Source: Bacteroidota bacterium (GTDB lineage: Bacteria; Bacteroidota; Bacteroidia; Bacteroidales; Dysgonomonadaceae). From it: a stretch of DNA of 14,403 bases. Both the position numbers and the translations under genes were made by a program. Under the pieces are notes generated by a model that was not told the origin of the DNA, searched no databases, and saw nothing but the letters and a program-made list of their open reading frames with translations. Where the stretch lies: the NCBI GenBank assembly GCA_023418255.1, contig JAEZZZ010000119.1:1-14403 (forward strand), in the 5' to 3' direction. Numbering within the stretch: position 1 is the stretch's first letter; each line of letters starts with the position of its first letter. Positions 1 through 6,374 of this stretch are shown here, one piece after another.

Positions 1-726
1 GGCTATACTAATGATGGTACATTCTATGGTTTATCTCCCGAAGATTTTAAAAAATCGATAGAAGATGTCGGGATGAAAATCATCTCTTCACATGCGGGAC
101 TTCCGTTGGAGAATGATGAGAGCAAAATCGATTGGTATGCTGTTTGGCAATGGTGGAATATTGCCATTGACGCACATAAACGAGCCGGAATTAAGTATCT
201 TATTATGCCATGGATTCCGACACCTCAAACGTTGGAACAGCTACAGGCATATTGCGATTATTTTAATCAAATTGGAGAGAAATGCAATGCTCATGGCTTG
301 TCTTTTGGATACCATAATCATCAGTTTGAATATAATGAAATCGATGGAAAAGTGATGTATGACTATATGCTTCAACACACCGATTCCGATAAAGTGTTTT
401 TCCAAATGGATGTCTATTGGACGATTGAAGGAGGAAAAAATCCGGTAGATTATTTTAATGAATATCCCGGTCGATTTAAACTATTGCATATCAAAGATAA
501 AAAAGAGGTAGGAAGTAGTGGAACCATCGATTTCGAAAACATCTTCAACCATCTTGACAAAGCCGGAACGGTTTACCCTGTTGTAGAGGTAGAAAGGTAC
601 AGCACAGAGCCGTTGGAAAGCGTTAAAATCAGTTATGATTATCTTTTAAGTGCACCGTTCGTGGAAAAAACATATGACAAAAATAAAAACACTATAATAC
701 TCCCTAAAAACCGGACAACAAGTTAA
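1..726 (+). CDS. Sugar phosphate isomerase/epimerase-like TIM-barrel protein (5' partial)
   Basis: The frame is open from base 1, so the gene starts outside the window and the ATG at 73 is internal; 241 codons are visible. The product resembles the xylose-isomerase-like TIM-barrel family (AP endonuclease 2 superfamily), whose members isomerise or epimerise sugars using a divalent metal. Family-like signatures are HAG near the start, YHNHQFEY in mid-sequence, the Asp of FQMDVYW, the His of LLHIKD and the Glu of VVEVERY; the last three fit metal-ligand positions on successive barrel strands. After the usual family end (around SYDYLL) there is a tail of about 20 residues rich in Lys and Asn, which is slightly long. 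The gene converges on the minus-strand gene ending at 780 and no clear terminator lies between them. The substrate cannot be told from sequence, and a signal peptide, common in Bacteroidales homologues, would lie outside the window. Confidence 0.85.
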   Translation, partial: GYTNDGTFYGLSPEDFKKSIEDVGMKIISSHAGLPLENDESKIDWYAVWQWWNIAIDAHKRAGIKYLIMPWIPTPQTLEQLQAYCDYFNQIGEKCNAHGLSFGYHNHQFEYNEIDGKVMYDYMLQHTDSDKVFFQMDVYWTIEGGKNPVDYFNEYPGRFKLLHIKDKKEVGSSGTIDFENIFNHLDKAGTVYPVVEVERYSTEPLESVKISYDYLLSAPFVEKTYDKNKNTIILPKNRTTS

Positions 727-779
727 GATATGGCAAAGGAAGAAAAAATGGCAACACACCTTATCAAAAGCTCTCGCTC

Positions 780-1642
780 CTACAATTCCAGATTCAGCAC
801 TACTTTTCTATTACGTTTGCTCCATAGCGGCGAGCCGAGTAGCAATCGTTTTATTTCTGTTTCGAGAGTGGGGCATGATAATTCGTTGATTTGTATTTCC
901 GAAATTCGTCCATCATTACTTACGTAGAAAGAAATTTGAGCGGAAATAGACCTGTTTTTACAAATGGTTTTATCGTAATGTTCTTCAAAATACTGTTTAA
1001 ATTCAGTCTCGCCAAAAGTTGGATGAATTTCTTTTGATAACGTTGCAACACCTGTAATAGTCCTTTTTCGTTGTGTTCCATGTCCCGTTACAACCAGTTC
1101 GTTGAGTGCTATATCATCGGATTTCATCACGATATCGCCCATGTTTTCTTTCAGCGGATTTTCGGTATTCCTCAATGAAGCCTGATGAGAAAGAATTTTT
1201 CCTTCCAACTCCGCTAAAACAGCCGATTCGTGAACTTCCGGTTTTACTTGAAGAATGTCTTCTTCGGGTGCTTGAGGTAAAATTTTATCGGCAAGTAAAA
1301 CTGAATCTTTTTGTGGCGAAAAAGCCGAAATTACTTTTTGTTTAGCCGATTCAGAAGAGGCAACCTGAATCTCTTTTACATCTGTTTGGCGAAGCAGGAG
1401 TGGAATGCCAATCAAAAGAACGAGTACCGCAGCGGCAGGCCATATCCATACGCGTTTATCAATGCGTTTGGGCTGTGGCGCAAATCGTTTTTAAGCTTTT
1501 GGATGGAAGACGCATGGTTGCCCGGCACCGAATCGAAACCGTCGATGGCATCTTGCAGGAAAGAATCGTTCATCGCTTCGCGCTCTAACCGATTGGCTTC
1601 ATTTCCGTGCCGTTTTCCTAGTATGTAATCCTTTAAATTCAA
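780..1642 (-). pseudogene. Membrane-anchored anti-sigma-like protein with TonB-type C-terminal domain, frameshifted
   Basis: Two minus-strand frames join into one 287-residue protein if one base is added to the A-run at 1492-1488. The first frame (1642 to 1412) gives an acidic N-terminal segment of about 51 residues with LGKRHGNEANRLEREAM and FLQDAIDGF, a pattern typical of Bacteroidota membrane regulators beside ECF sigma factors. It then runs out of frame to a TGA. The second frame supplies KRFAPQPKRIDKRVWIW, a single membrane helix (about residues 65-84), a low-complexity periplasmic linker, a TonB-box-like motif ELVVTGHGTQ (about 182-191), and a C-terminal domain (about 209-287) resembling TonB_C, with the ISFYVSNDGRISEIQI strand pair and a PLWSKRNRKVVLNLEL ending. 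The first frame starts with TTG at 1642; no in-frame ATG lies between it and the upstream stop at 1660-1658. It follows the sigma gene by 40 bp, suggesting one operon. The likely role is to hold or regulate the sigma factor in response to an envelope signal. The break could be a true mutation, a programmed -1 shift or an assembly error. Confidence 0.72.
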
Positions 1643-1682
1643 CTTGTCAACATATTGTTATTTTCGAACTTTAGCTCTTCGC

Positions 1683-2267
1683 TTACGATCTTTCGCTCAT
1701 CATTTTTAACCCTAGAATACAATTTCTTATATTCCGCTTTCCGTTCTGAATGTAACTCTTCACCTTCTCGAGGGTATATCCTGTAATGGAAACGATATCG
1801 GCGTAGGATTTGTTTTCATAATAAAAATATTCGATGCTAGTTCGCTGTTCTACGCCCAATTCTTTTATGCAAAACTCCAATGCCGATTTTTCATCTTCCG
1901 ACTGCGCCTCATCTAATAGAGTGAAAAAGTCGCCGTTTTCTATAACCGCGTCATTAATTTCCACAAAAAATGTCTGTTTCTCTTTTCTAATTTTCTGCAG
2001 ACAATGATTTTTAGCCACGGTATAAAGCCATGAGTGAAATTTGGTTATATCGTATTTTGTAATCTTTTCATTCAGCTCTTCAAACAAATCCATCACAGCG
2101 TCTTTGGCGTCAGCTTCGTTGCCCAAATATTTCAGGCACAATCCGTACAACATCGGAATGTATCGCCGATAAAGTTCGCCGAAGTAGTCTGACCGATTAT
2201 TTTTTCGGAATAAATCGAAAAGTTCTTCGTTGGAAAAATTCGCTATGTTTTTTAGGGTTTTAATCAA
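1683..2267 (-). CDS. ECF-type RNA polymerase sigma factor
   Basis: This 194-residue protein has the two-domain layout of sigma-70 family ECF factors. Region 2 covers about residues 25-100, with YGLCLKYLGNEADAKDAVMD and FHSWLYTVAKNHCLQKIRK, which bind core polymerase and the -10 element. Region 4 covers about residues 125-185, with a helix-turn-helix in SYADIVSITGYTLEKVKSYI that reads the -35 region. The start is TTG at 2267 because an in-frame stop (TAA) lies immediately upstream and no ATG is available near the N-terminus; TTG is an unusual start. The partner gene begins 40 bp downstream on the same strand, and a vWA gene is divergently transcribed 120 bp upstream. ECF factors next to membrane regulators usually respond to envelope or nutrient signals; this one's regulon is unknown. 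The sequence looks intact even though the partner is frameshifted. Confidence 0.93.
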   Translation of the reverse strand: MIKTLKNIANFSNEELFDLFRKNNRSDYFGELYRRYIPMLYGLCLKYLGNEADAKDAVMDLFEELNEKITKYDITKFHSWLYTVAKNHCLQKIRKEKQTFFVEINDAVIENGDFFTLLDEAQSEDEKSALEFCIKELGVEQRTSIEYFYYENKSYADIVSITGYTLEKVKSYIQNGKRNIRNCILGLKMMSERS

Positions 2268-2299
2268 TTATCGCTCTATTACACATTGAAAATCTATTA

Positions 2300-2307
2300 C
2301 AAAGTTA
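2300..2307 (-). promoter_or_regulatory. Candidate -7 box for the sigma factor operon
   Basis: On the minus strand this reads TAACTTTG, matching the Bacteroidota primary-sigma -7 consensus TAnnTTTG. It lies about 33 bp before the TTG start of the sigma gene, giving a short leader. No good TTTG -33 element is seen at the expected spacing, so the call rests on the -7 box and its position. Confidence 0.45.
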
Positions 2308-2387
2308 AAAAAAAATCGGTTTCGTTATGGAATTTCAAGTGCTTTTGCATCCATATAGAAAACATTCAACATTAAAAATTGAAAAAT

Positions 2388-4505
2388 ATGAAAATTACAA
2401 TTCAAAGAATCGTCATGATTCTACTTTTTACAGGATTTATCTTCTCTGCCACGGCGCAGGAATTGGAGGTAACAGGAACGGTCTACGCTAGCAAAGACTG
2501 CAGCCCTTTGCCAACAACCATAGTAAAAGTAAAAGGGCAAAATAAATGCGTGGTGTCGGACTCGAAAGGAAATTATCGGTTAAAAGCTCAAAAAGGAGAT
2601 GTACTTGAGTTCTCTTACCTTGGATTTGAAACATTTGAAAAAGAAGTATCAGACGCTAAAATAGATATTTTTTTAACCGAGAAAGACAATGCGCTGATTA
2701 GCCCGCCTATCTTTACGACAGAAAGCGGAACGGTAAACGGCATTATATATGACGCTGCAGATAAAAGTGTGATTATAGGAGCAAAAGTGCGTGTGATAGA
2801 AACTAACTCGAGCACCATTTCCGATTCCAACGGGGCATATTGGCTCAAAGCGGATAAAGGGCAAACGATCGAGGTCTCTTACGTTGGATATGCAACACAG
2901 AAAATAAAAGTGAAAAAAGCTATAACGGATGTCTTTTTAAAACAAGATGTAGAATTATTGGAAGAAGTGGTAGTCGGTTTTGGCACGCAAGCAAAGAGTA
3001 TGATGGTGGGAAGTGCTATTTCGACCCGAAATGTTTTCCATCGCCGGCCTTCAATCATTAAGCCGTCTTATCCGCGGGAGATGAGTTCCGAAGAATACGA
3101 ATCATTTAAAGAAAACCGATTCCTTTCCGCCGTTCAAAATCCGCTTTCAACATTTTCATTGGATGTGGATGGAGCGTCGTACGCCAATATTCGGCGGATG
3201 ATTAACCAAGGAGTGATGCCCGATAAAGACGCCGTTCGAGTGGAAGAGATGATTAACTATTTCAGCTACAATTATCCACAACCAAAAGGCGAGCATCCTA
3301 TAAATATTGTTACGGAAAAGGCAGTGTGTCCGTGGAACAGCAAACATCATGTGGTACGCATTGGCGTGAAAGCACGCGAAATTCCTTCCGAAACGTTGCC
3401 TCCAAGCAATTTCGTGTTTTTGATTGATGTTTCGGGTTCGATGTTTGGACCAAATCGATTGCCGTTGGTAAAATCGTCGATGAAGCTCTTGGTAAACAAC
3501 CTGCGCGCTAAAGACAGGGTGGCCATCGTTACCTACGCGGGTTCGGCGGGTGAAGCACTACCATCGACAAGCGGTACCAATAAACAAAAAATCATCGAAG
3601 CGTCGGATAATCTTAAAGCCGGTGGCTCAACCGCGGGTGGTGCGGGCATTCAGCTGGCGTATAAAATTGCTGAAAAGAATTTTGTGAAAGGCGGGAATAA
3701 TCGGGTGATTTTGTGTACCGACGGCGATTTTAATGTGGGCGTTTCGTCTTCCGATCAATTGGAGTCGCTCATCGAAACCAAACGCAAATCGGACGTGTTG
3801 CTGACTGTTCTTGGTTACGGAATGGGAAATTACAAGGACAACAAATTGCAAACATTGGCGCAAAAGGGAAACGGGAATCACGCCTATATCGATAATCTGC
3901 AGGAAGCCAACAAAGTGTTGGTAAACGAGTTTGGTGGCACTATGTATGCCGTCGCCAAAGATGTGAAATTGCAGGTGGAATTTAATCCAAACTTCGTAAA
4001 CGCTTATCGGTTGATTGGCTACGAAACCCGATTGCTCAACGACGAAGATTTTAACGACGATACTAAGGACGCGGGCGAGTTAGGCGCAGGGCATACCGTT
4101 ACGGCACTCTACGAAATTGTTCCCGTTGGTGTTGATATGCCTATGGGCAGTGTGGACAAACTGAAATATCAGCAAACGAAAAGCGATGCATCATTGCCTA
4201 AATTTATCGACTCGAAAGAGTTGCTCACCGTAAAACTTCGTTATAAAAAACCGGATGAAAATTTGAGCAGGAAATTGGAGGTTCCTGTTTTGGCAAACAA
4301 CGCGAAACTCAACGTGTCGCCCGATTTTAATTTCGCTATGGCTGTAGCTATGTTTGGACAACTGCTTCGCGAGAGCGATTTCAAAGCTAATACCACCTAC
4401 GCGACAGTGCTCGAATTGGCCCGTAAAGGATTAATCAACGACCCCAACGGCTATCGTCGCGAGTTTGTGCGGCTGGTGGAAGCGATAGATCACATGGATA
4501 AATAA
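2388..4505 (+). CDS. Secreted von Willebrand factor type A protein with tandem CarboxypepD_reg-like domains
   Basis: I chose ATG at 2388, which begins a clear signal peptide (MKITIQRI, a hydrophobic core, then SATAQ|ELE) and gives 705 residues; an in-frame TTG at 2379 would only add three residues in front. Two similar beta-sandwich CarboxypepD_reg-like domains follow (about 25-100 and 112-188), each with a GNYRLKAQKGD/GAYWLKADKGQ core. Next comes a SusC-like TonB-box motif EEVVVGFGTQ (192-201). The rest matches the YfbK-type family: an N-terminal vWA-associated segment (SEEYESFKENRF, SLDVDGASYANIRRMI), then a vWA domain with a full metal-ion-dependent adhesion site: D347-x-S-x-S in DVSGSM, T415 in GGST, and D445 in TDGDFN. 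A C-terminal DUF3520-like region ends near EAIDHMD. The protein is exported, probably to periplasm or surface; there is no lipobox Cys. It is divergent from an ECF sigma factor and probably belongs to that module. Its ligand is unknown. Confidence 0.92.
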   Translation: MKITIQRIVMILLFTGFIFSATAQELEVTGTVYASKDCSPLPTTIVKVKGQNKCVVSDSKGNYRLKAQKGDVLEFSYLGFETFEKEVSDAKIDIFLTEKDNALISPPIFTTESGTVNGIIYDAADKSVIIGAKVRVIETNSSTISDSNGAYWLKADKGQTIEVSYVGYATQKIKVKKAITDVFLKQDVELLEEVVVGFGTQAKSMMVGSAISTRNVFHRRPSIIKPSYPREMSSEEYESFKENRFLSAVQNPLSTFSLDVDGASYANIRRMINQGVMPDKDAVRVEEMINYFSYNYPQPKGEHPINIVTEKAVCPWNSKHHVVRIGVKAREIPSETLPPSNFVFLIDVSGSMFGPNRLPLVKSSMKLLVNNLRAKDRVAIVTYAGSAGEALPSTSGTNKQKIIEASDNLKAGGSTAGGAGIQLAYKIAEKNFVKGGNNRVILCTDGDFNVGVSSSDQLESLIETKRKSDVLLTVLGYGMGNYKDNKLQTLAQKGNGNHAYIDNLQEANKVLVNEFGGTMYAVAKDVKLQVEFNPNFVNAYRLIGYETRLLNDEDFNDDTKDAGELGAGHTVTALYEIVPVGVDMPMGSVDKLKYQQTKSDASLPKFIDSKELLTVKLRYKKPDENLSRKLEVPVLANNAKLNVSPDFNFAMAVAMFGQLLRESDFKANTTYATVLELARKGLINDPNGYRREFVRLVEAIDHMDK

Positions 4506-4612
4506 GAGTTGGCGAGATTTGGTAACTTGGCGAAAAGTGAAAGCATTTTGTCGTTCTTTATAAATTCAAATTAAGTTGGAAAATATACTTATGAATATCT
4601 GTTTATTTCTCC

Positions 4613-4629
4613 AAAAAGATAATCTTTTT
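4613..4629. repeat. 17-bp palindrome, possible terminator
   Basis: Two 8-base arms (AAAAAGAT and ATCTTTTT) flank a single central A. The T-tract on either strand could make it a weak bidirectional terminator, for the vWA gene from the left or for the transposase remnant from the right. It lies over 100 bp past the vWA stop, so the assignment is tentative. Confidence 0.35.
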
Positions 4630-4647
4630 AGGGATATACATGGGTGT

Positions 4648-4725
4648 TTATTTGTAAAAATACTTGAAAGGTTTTTCAAAACCAAAATGTTTTCTTGGTC
4701 TTCTGTTAATTTGTGTTGTGTTTCA
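4648..4725 (-). pseudogene. IS30-family transposase C-terminal remnant
   Basis: On the minus strand the last 24 codons before the TAA at 4650-4648 read as a transposase tail containing INRRPRKHFGFEKPF. This matches the conserved N-x-RPRK-x-x-x-F-x-x-P ending of the catalytic core in IS30-family DDE transposases. An in-frame TGA lies just upstream, and a neighbouring frame gives IETQHKL, which would fit the preceding helix of the same protein, so at least one frameshift has occurred. No longer transposase sequence or terminal inverted repeat is recognisable nearby. This is a dead fragment with no expected function. Confidence 0.62.
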
Positions 4726-4810
4726 ATGCATGTTAGGTGTTTTTAAGAATCGGCTATATAAGGTCTAAATTATCTACCTTTGTCTCTCGGTTAATGTTTC
4801 ATGATTAAAT

Positions 4811-4831
4811 TTTTTGTCACGAAGACAAAAA
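4811..4831. repeat. Small stem-loop downstream of an orphan promoter-like box
   Basis: TTTTTGTC pairs with GACAAAAA around a 5-base loop ACGAA, an 8-bp perfect stem. It sits about 30 bp after the TACCTTTG box at 4775-4782 and is followed by an AT-rich stretch. It could end a very short transcript or act as a terminator read from the right; nothing decides between these. Confidence 0.35.
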
Positions 4832-4995
4832 TATAACTTTTATCCAATCGTCCCAAAGTGAAGAAAAATTTTTCTCTTCCTTTGTCCGATAAAATTAGCC
4901 ATTTATCTTCAACTAGTAGGTGTGTTTATTAATTGAACTCACATTTAATTTGCCAGTCGTATAAATCAAATAAAGAGAATAAATGGATAAAAGTG

Positions 4996-5025
4996 ATTGA
5001 AAGTATCAAAAAAAGTGTATTTTTG
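4996..5025 (+). promoter_or_regulatory. Candidate promoter of the ROK kinase gene
   Basis: An ATTG near the -33 consensus TTTG (4996-4999) is followed after 18 bases by TATTTTTG (5018-5025), which matches the Bacteroidota -7 consensus TAnnTTTG. The start codon lies about 50 bp further on. Both elements and their spacing fit the known Bacteroidota primary promoter layout. Confidence 0.55.
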
Positions 5026-5074
5026 TGGATAAAATAAATAAATGCAATTGAGTAATCATTAAAAATAAAAGGAC

Positions 5075-6037
5075 ATGGATAAACCGTATGCAATTGGTAT
5101 CGACGTAGGCGGTACAAACACAAAATTTGGAATTGTTGATAGACGTGGTCAAATAATTAAAAGCGATAGTATCAAAACAGGGCGTCACAGCGATGTTAAT
5201 GACTATATTGATGAGTTGGCGGGTGCATTGCAGAAATTGATGGCAAACTCTATCCCGACCGATCAAATAAAAGGAATTGGTGTGGGCGCGCCTAATGGAA
5301 ACTATTTTAATGGCAACATTGAGTTTGCGCCAAATCTTCGATGGAAAGGCGTCATTCCATTTGCACAATTGCTAGAAGACAAAATTGGAATTCCCGTAGC
5401 TTTGACAAATGACGCTAATGCCGCAGCCATTGGTGAGATGACATACGGCGCGGCACGCGGCATGAAAAATTTTATCGTCATTACGCTTGGCACAGGAGTG
5501 GGCAGCGGTATCGTTATCAACGGTCAATTGGTGTATGGTAATGATGGTTTTGCCGGTGAGTTGGGACATACTATTATCCGTCGCAATAATGGACGTCTTT
5601 GTGGTTGTGGACGAAGCGGTTGTTTGGAAACCTATACGTCTGCAACAGGTGTTGCACGCACTGCTCGTGAATATATGGACTTGCGTCCTAACGAAAAGAC
5701 TTTGTTGCGCAACATCCCGGTTGAAGATATTACATCCAAAGATGTGGCAGATGCAGCGAATGCCGGTGATAAAATGGCACAAGATATTTTCCGCTATACC
5801 GGCGAAATGTTGGGTGAAGCATTTGCCGATTTTGTCGCTTTTTCAAGTCCTGAAGCCATCATCCTTTTCGGCGGGCTTTCCAAAGCGGGTGATCTGATTA
5901 TGGATCCTATCCGTGAAAGCATGGAGCGGAATTTATTGCAAATTTATAAAGATAAGGTTAAGCTGCTCTTTTCTGAATTGAAAGAAAGTGACGCTGCCGT
6001 ACTTGGCGCGAGTGCTCTTGGATGGGAAGTAAAGTAA
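5075..6037 (+). CDS. ROK family sugar kinase (glucokinase-like)
   Basis: This 320-residue protein has the length and motifs of ROK (repressor, ORF, kinase) family enzymes, which phosphorylate glucose or related sugars with ATP in the cytoplasm. The N-terminal phosphate-binding loop reads GIDVGGTNTKFG (about 8-19). N112-D113 in TNDANAAAIGE holds the likely catalytic Asp. A second ATP-binding strand reads ITLGTGVGSG. The ROK zinc site is complete: H165 in ELGH, then C176, C178 and C183 in CGCGRSGCLE, with E185 as a sugar-binding candidate. There is no N-terminal helix-turn-helix, so it is a kinase rather than a NagC/XylR-type repressor. The ATG at 5075 places the phosphate loop at the usual distance from the N-terminus. 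The gene appears monocistronic, with a promoter upstream and a strong inverted repeat 29 bp downstream. Glucokinase is the most likely activity, but other hexoses cannot be excluded. Confidence 0.93.
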   Translation: MDKPYAIGIDVGGTNTKFGIVDRRGQIIKSDSIKTGRHSDVNDYIDELAGALQKLMANSIPTDQIKGIGVGAPNGNYFNGNIEFAPNLRWKGVIPFAQLLEDKIGIPVALTNDANAAAIGEMTYGAARGMKNFIVITLGTGVGSGIVINGQLVYGNDGFAGELGHTIIRRNNGRLCGCGRSGCLETYTSATGVARTAREYMDLRPNEKTLLRNIPVEDITSKDVADAANAGDKMAQDIFRYTGEMLGEAFADFVAFSSPEAIILFGGLSKAGDLIMDPIRESMERNLLQIYKDKVKLLFSELKESDAAVLGASALGWEVK

Positions 6038-6066
6038 TTTGCCTTTAAGAAGTTTTTATAATGCAT

Positions 6067-6110
6067 ATAGACGGGGTTCAAAAGAAAGTTTTCTTTTGAA
6101 CCCCGTCTAT
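6067..6110. terminator. Perfect 21-bp inverted repeat, likely transcription terminator
   Basis: The arms 6067-6087 and 6090-6110 are exact reverse complements separated by GT, with a GC-rich outer block (GACGGGG/CCCCGTC) and an AT-rich inner block. It starts 29 bp after the kinase stop codon. A long perfect stem here fits an intrinsic terminator for the kinase gene, although no T-run follows directly on the + strand. The unusually long stem could also protect the mRNA 3' end. Confidence 0.75.
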
Positions 6111-6374
6111 TGCGATGAGTCATTCCTCTGATTACGTGCGATATACCCACACGTGCATAAAATCCCAGATTTTAAACTTGCTGGTGCTATCGGTGTGTAA
6201 TTTGTTGTGAAAATAAATGATTGTTCCCGTTTTATTTAGTTGTCTTTGTTTGATTCTCTATGGTTTTTTATGATTTGAGCAAAAAAATGTAAAACTTACC
6301 ATGTGAACACTTAGAATAGCGATAGATTTCTTACCTTTGTATTCTTTATTTTAAAAATGTAATATACAAAAGGT
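6111..6374. other. Intergenic spacer between terminator and purH
   Basis: No gene is seen. The sequence is AT-rich with stops in all frames, and the only recognisable element is the TACCTTTG promoter box near purH. I see no convincing riboswitch-like fold or purine-repressor operator by eye. Confidence 0.5.
6332..6339 (+). promoter_or_regulatory. Candidate -7 box for purH
   Basis: TACCTTTG matches the Bacteroidota -7 consensus TAnnTTTG and lies 35 bp before the purH ATG, giving a short leader. The -33 region at the expected distance has no good TTTG, so it may be a weak or activator-dependent promoter. Confidence 0.5.

Larger units (their letters stand above)
4506..5074. other. 569-bp intergenic region with IS debris and hairpins
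   Basis: No intact gene is seen here. It holds a short palindrome (4613-4629), the tail of a decayed IS30-type transposase on the minus strand (4648-4725), an isolated TACCTTTG promoter-like box (4775-4782), a small hairpin (4811-4831) and the likely promoter of the downstream kinase (4996-5025). The remainder is AT-rich sequence with scattered stops in all frames. Confidence 0.6.

Noticed and set aside
730..927. 65-codon + strand open frame after the isomerase gene
   Set aside because: It lies mostly antisense to the TonB_C-like end of the sigma partner gene, whose protein sequence shows clear family features.
5372..5782. 136-codon open frames on both strands inside the ROK kinase gene
   Set aside because: They are shadows of a gene with complete kinase motifs; their products are Cys/His-rich low-complexity sequence without domain features.
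6111..6374. Possible purine riboswitch or PurR operator before purH
   Set aside because: I saw no conserved riboswitch core or palindromic operator on reading this interval; only a -7 promoter box is supportable.
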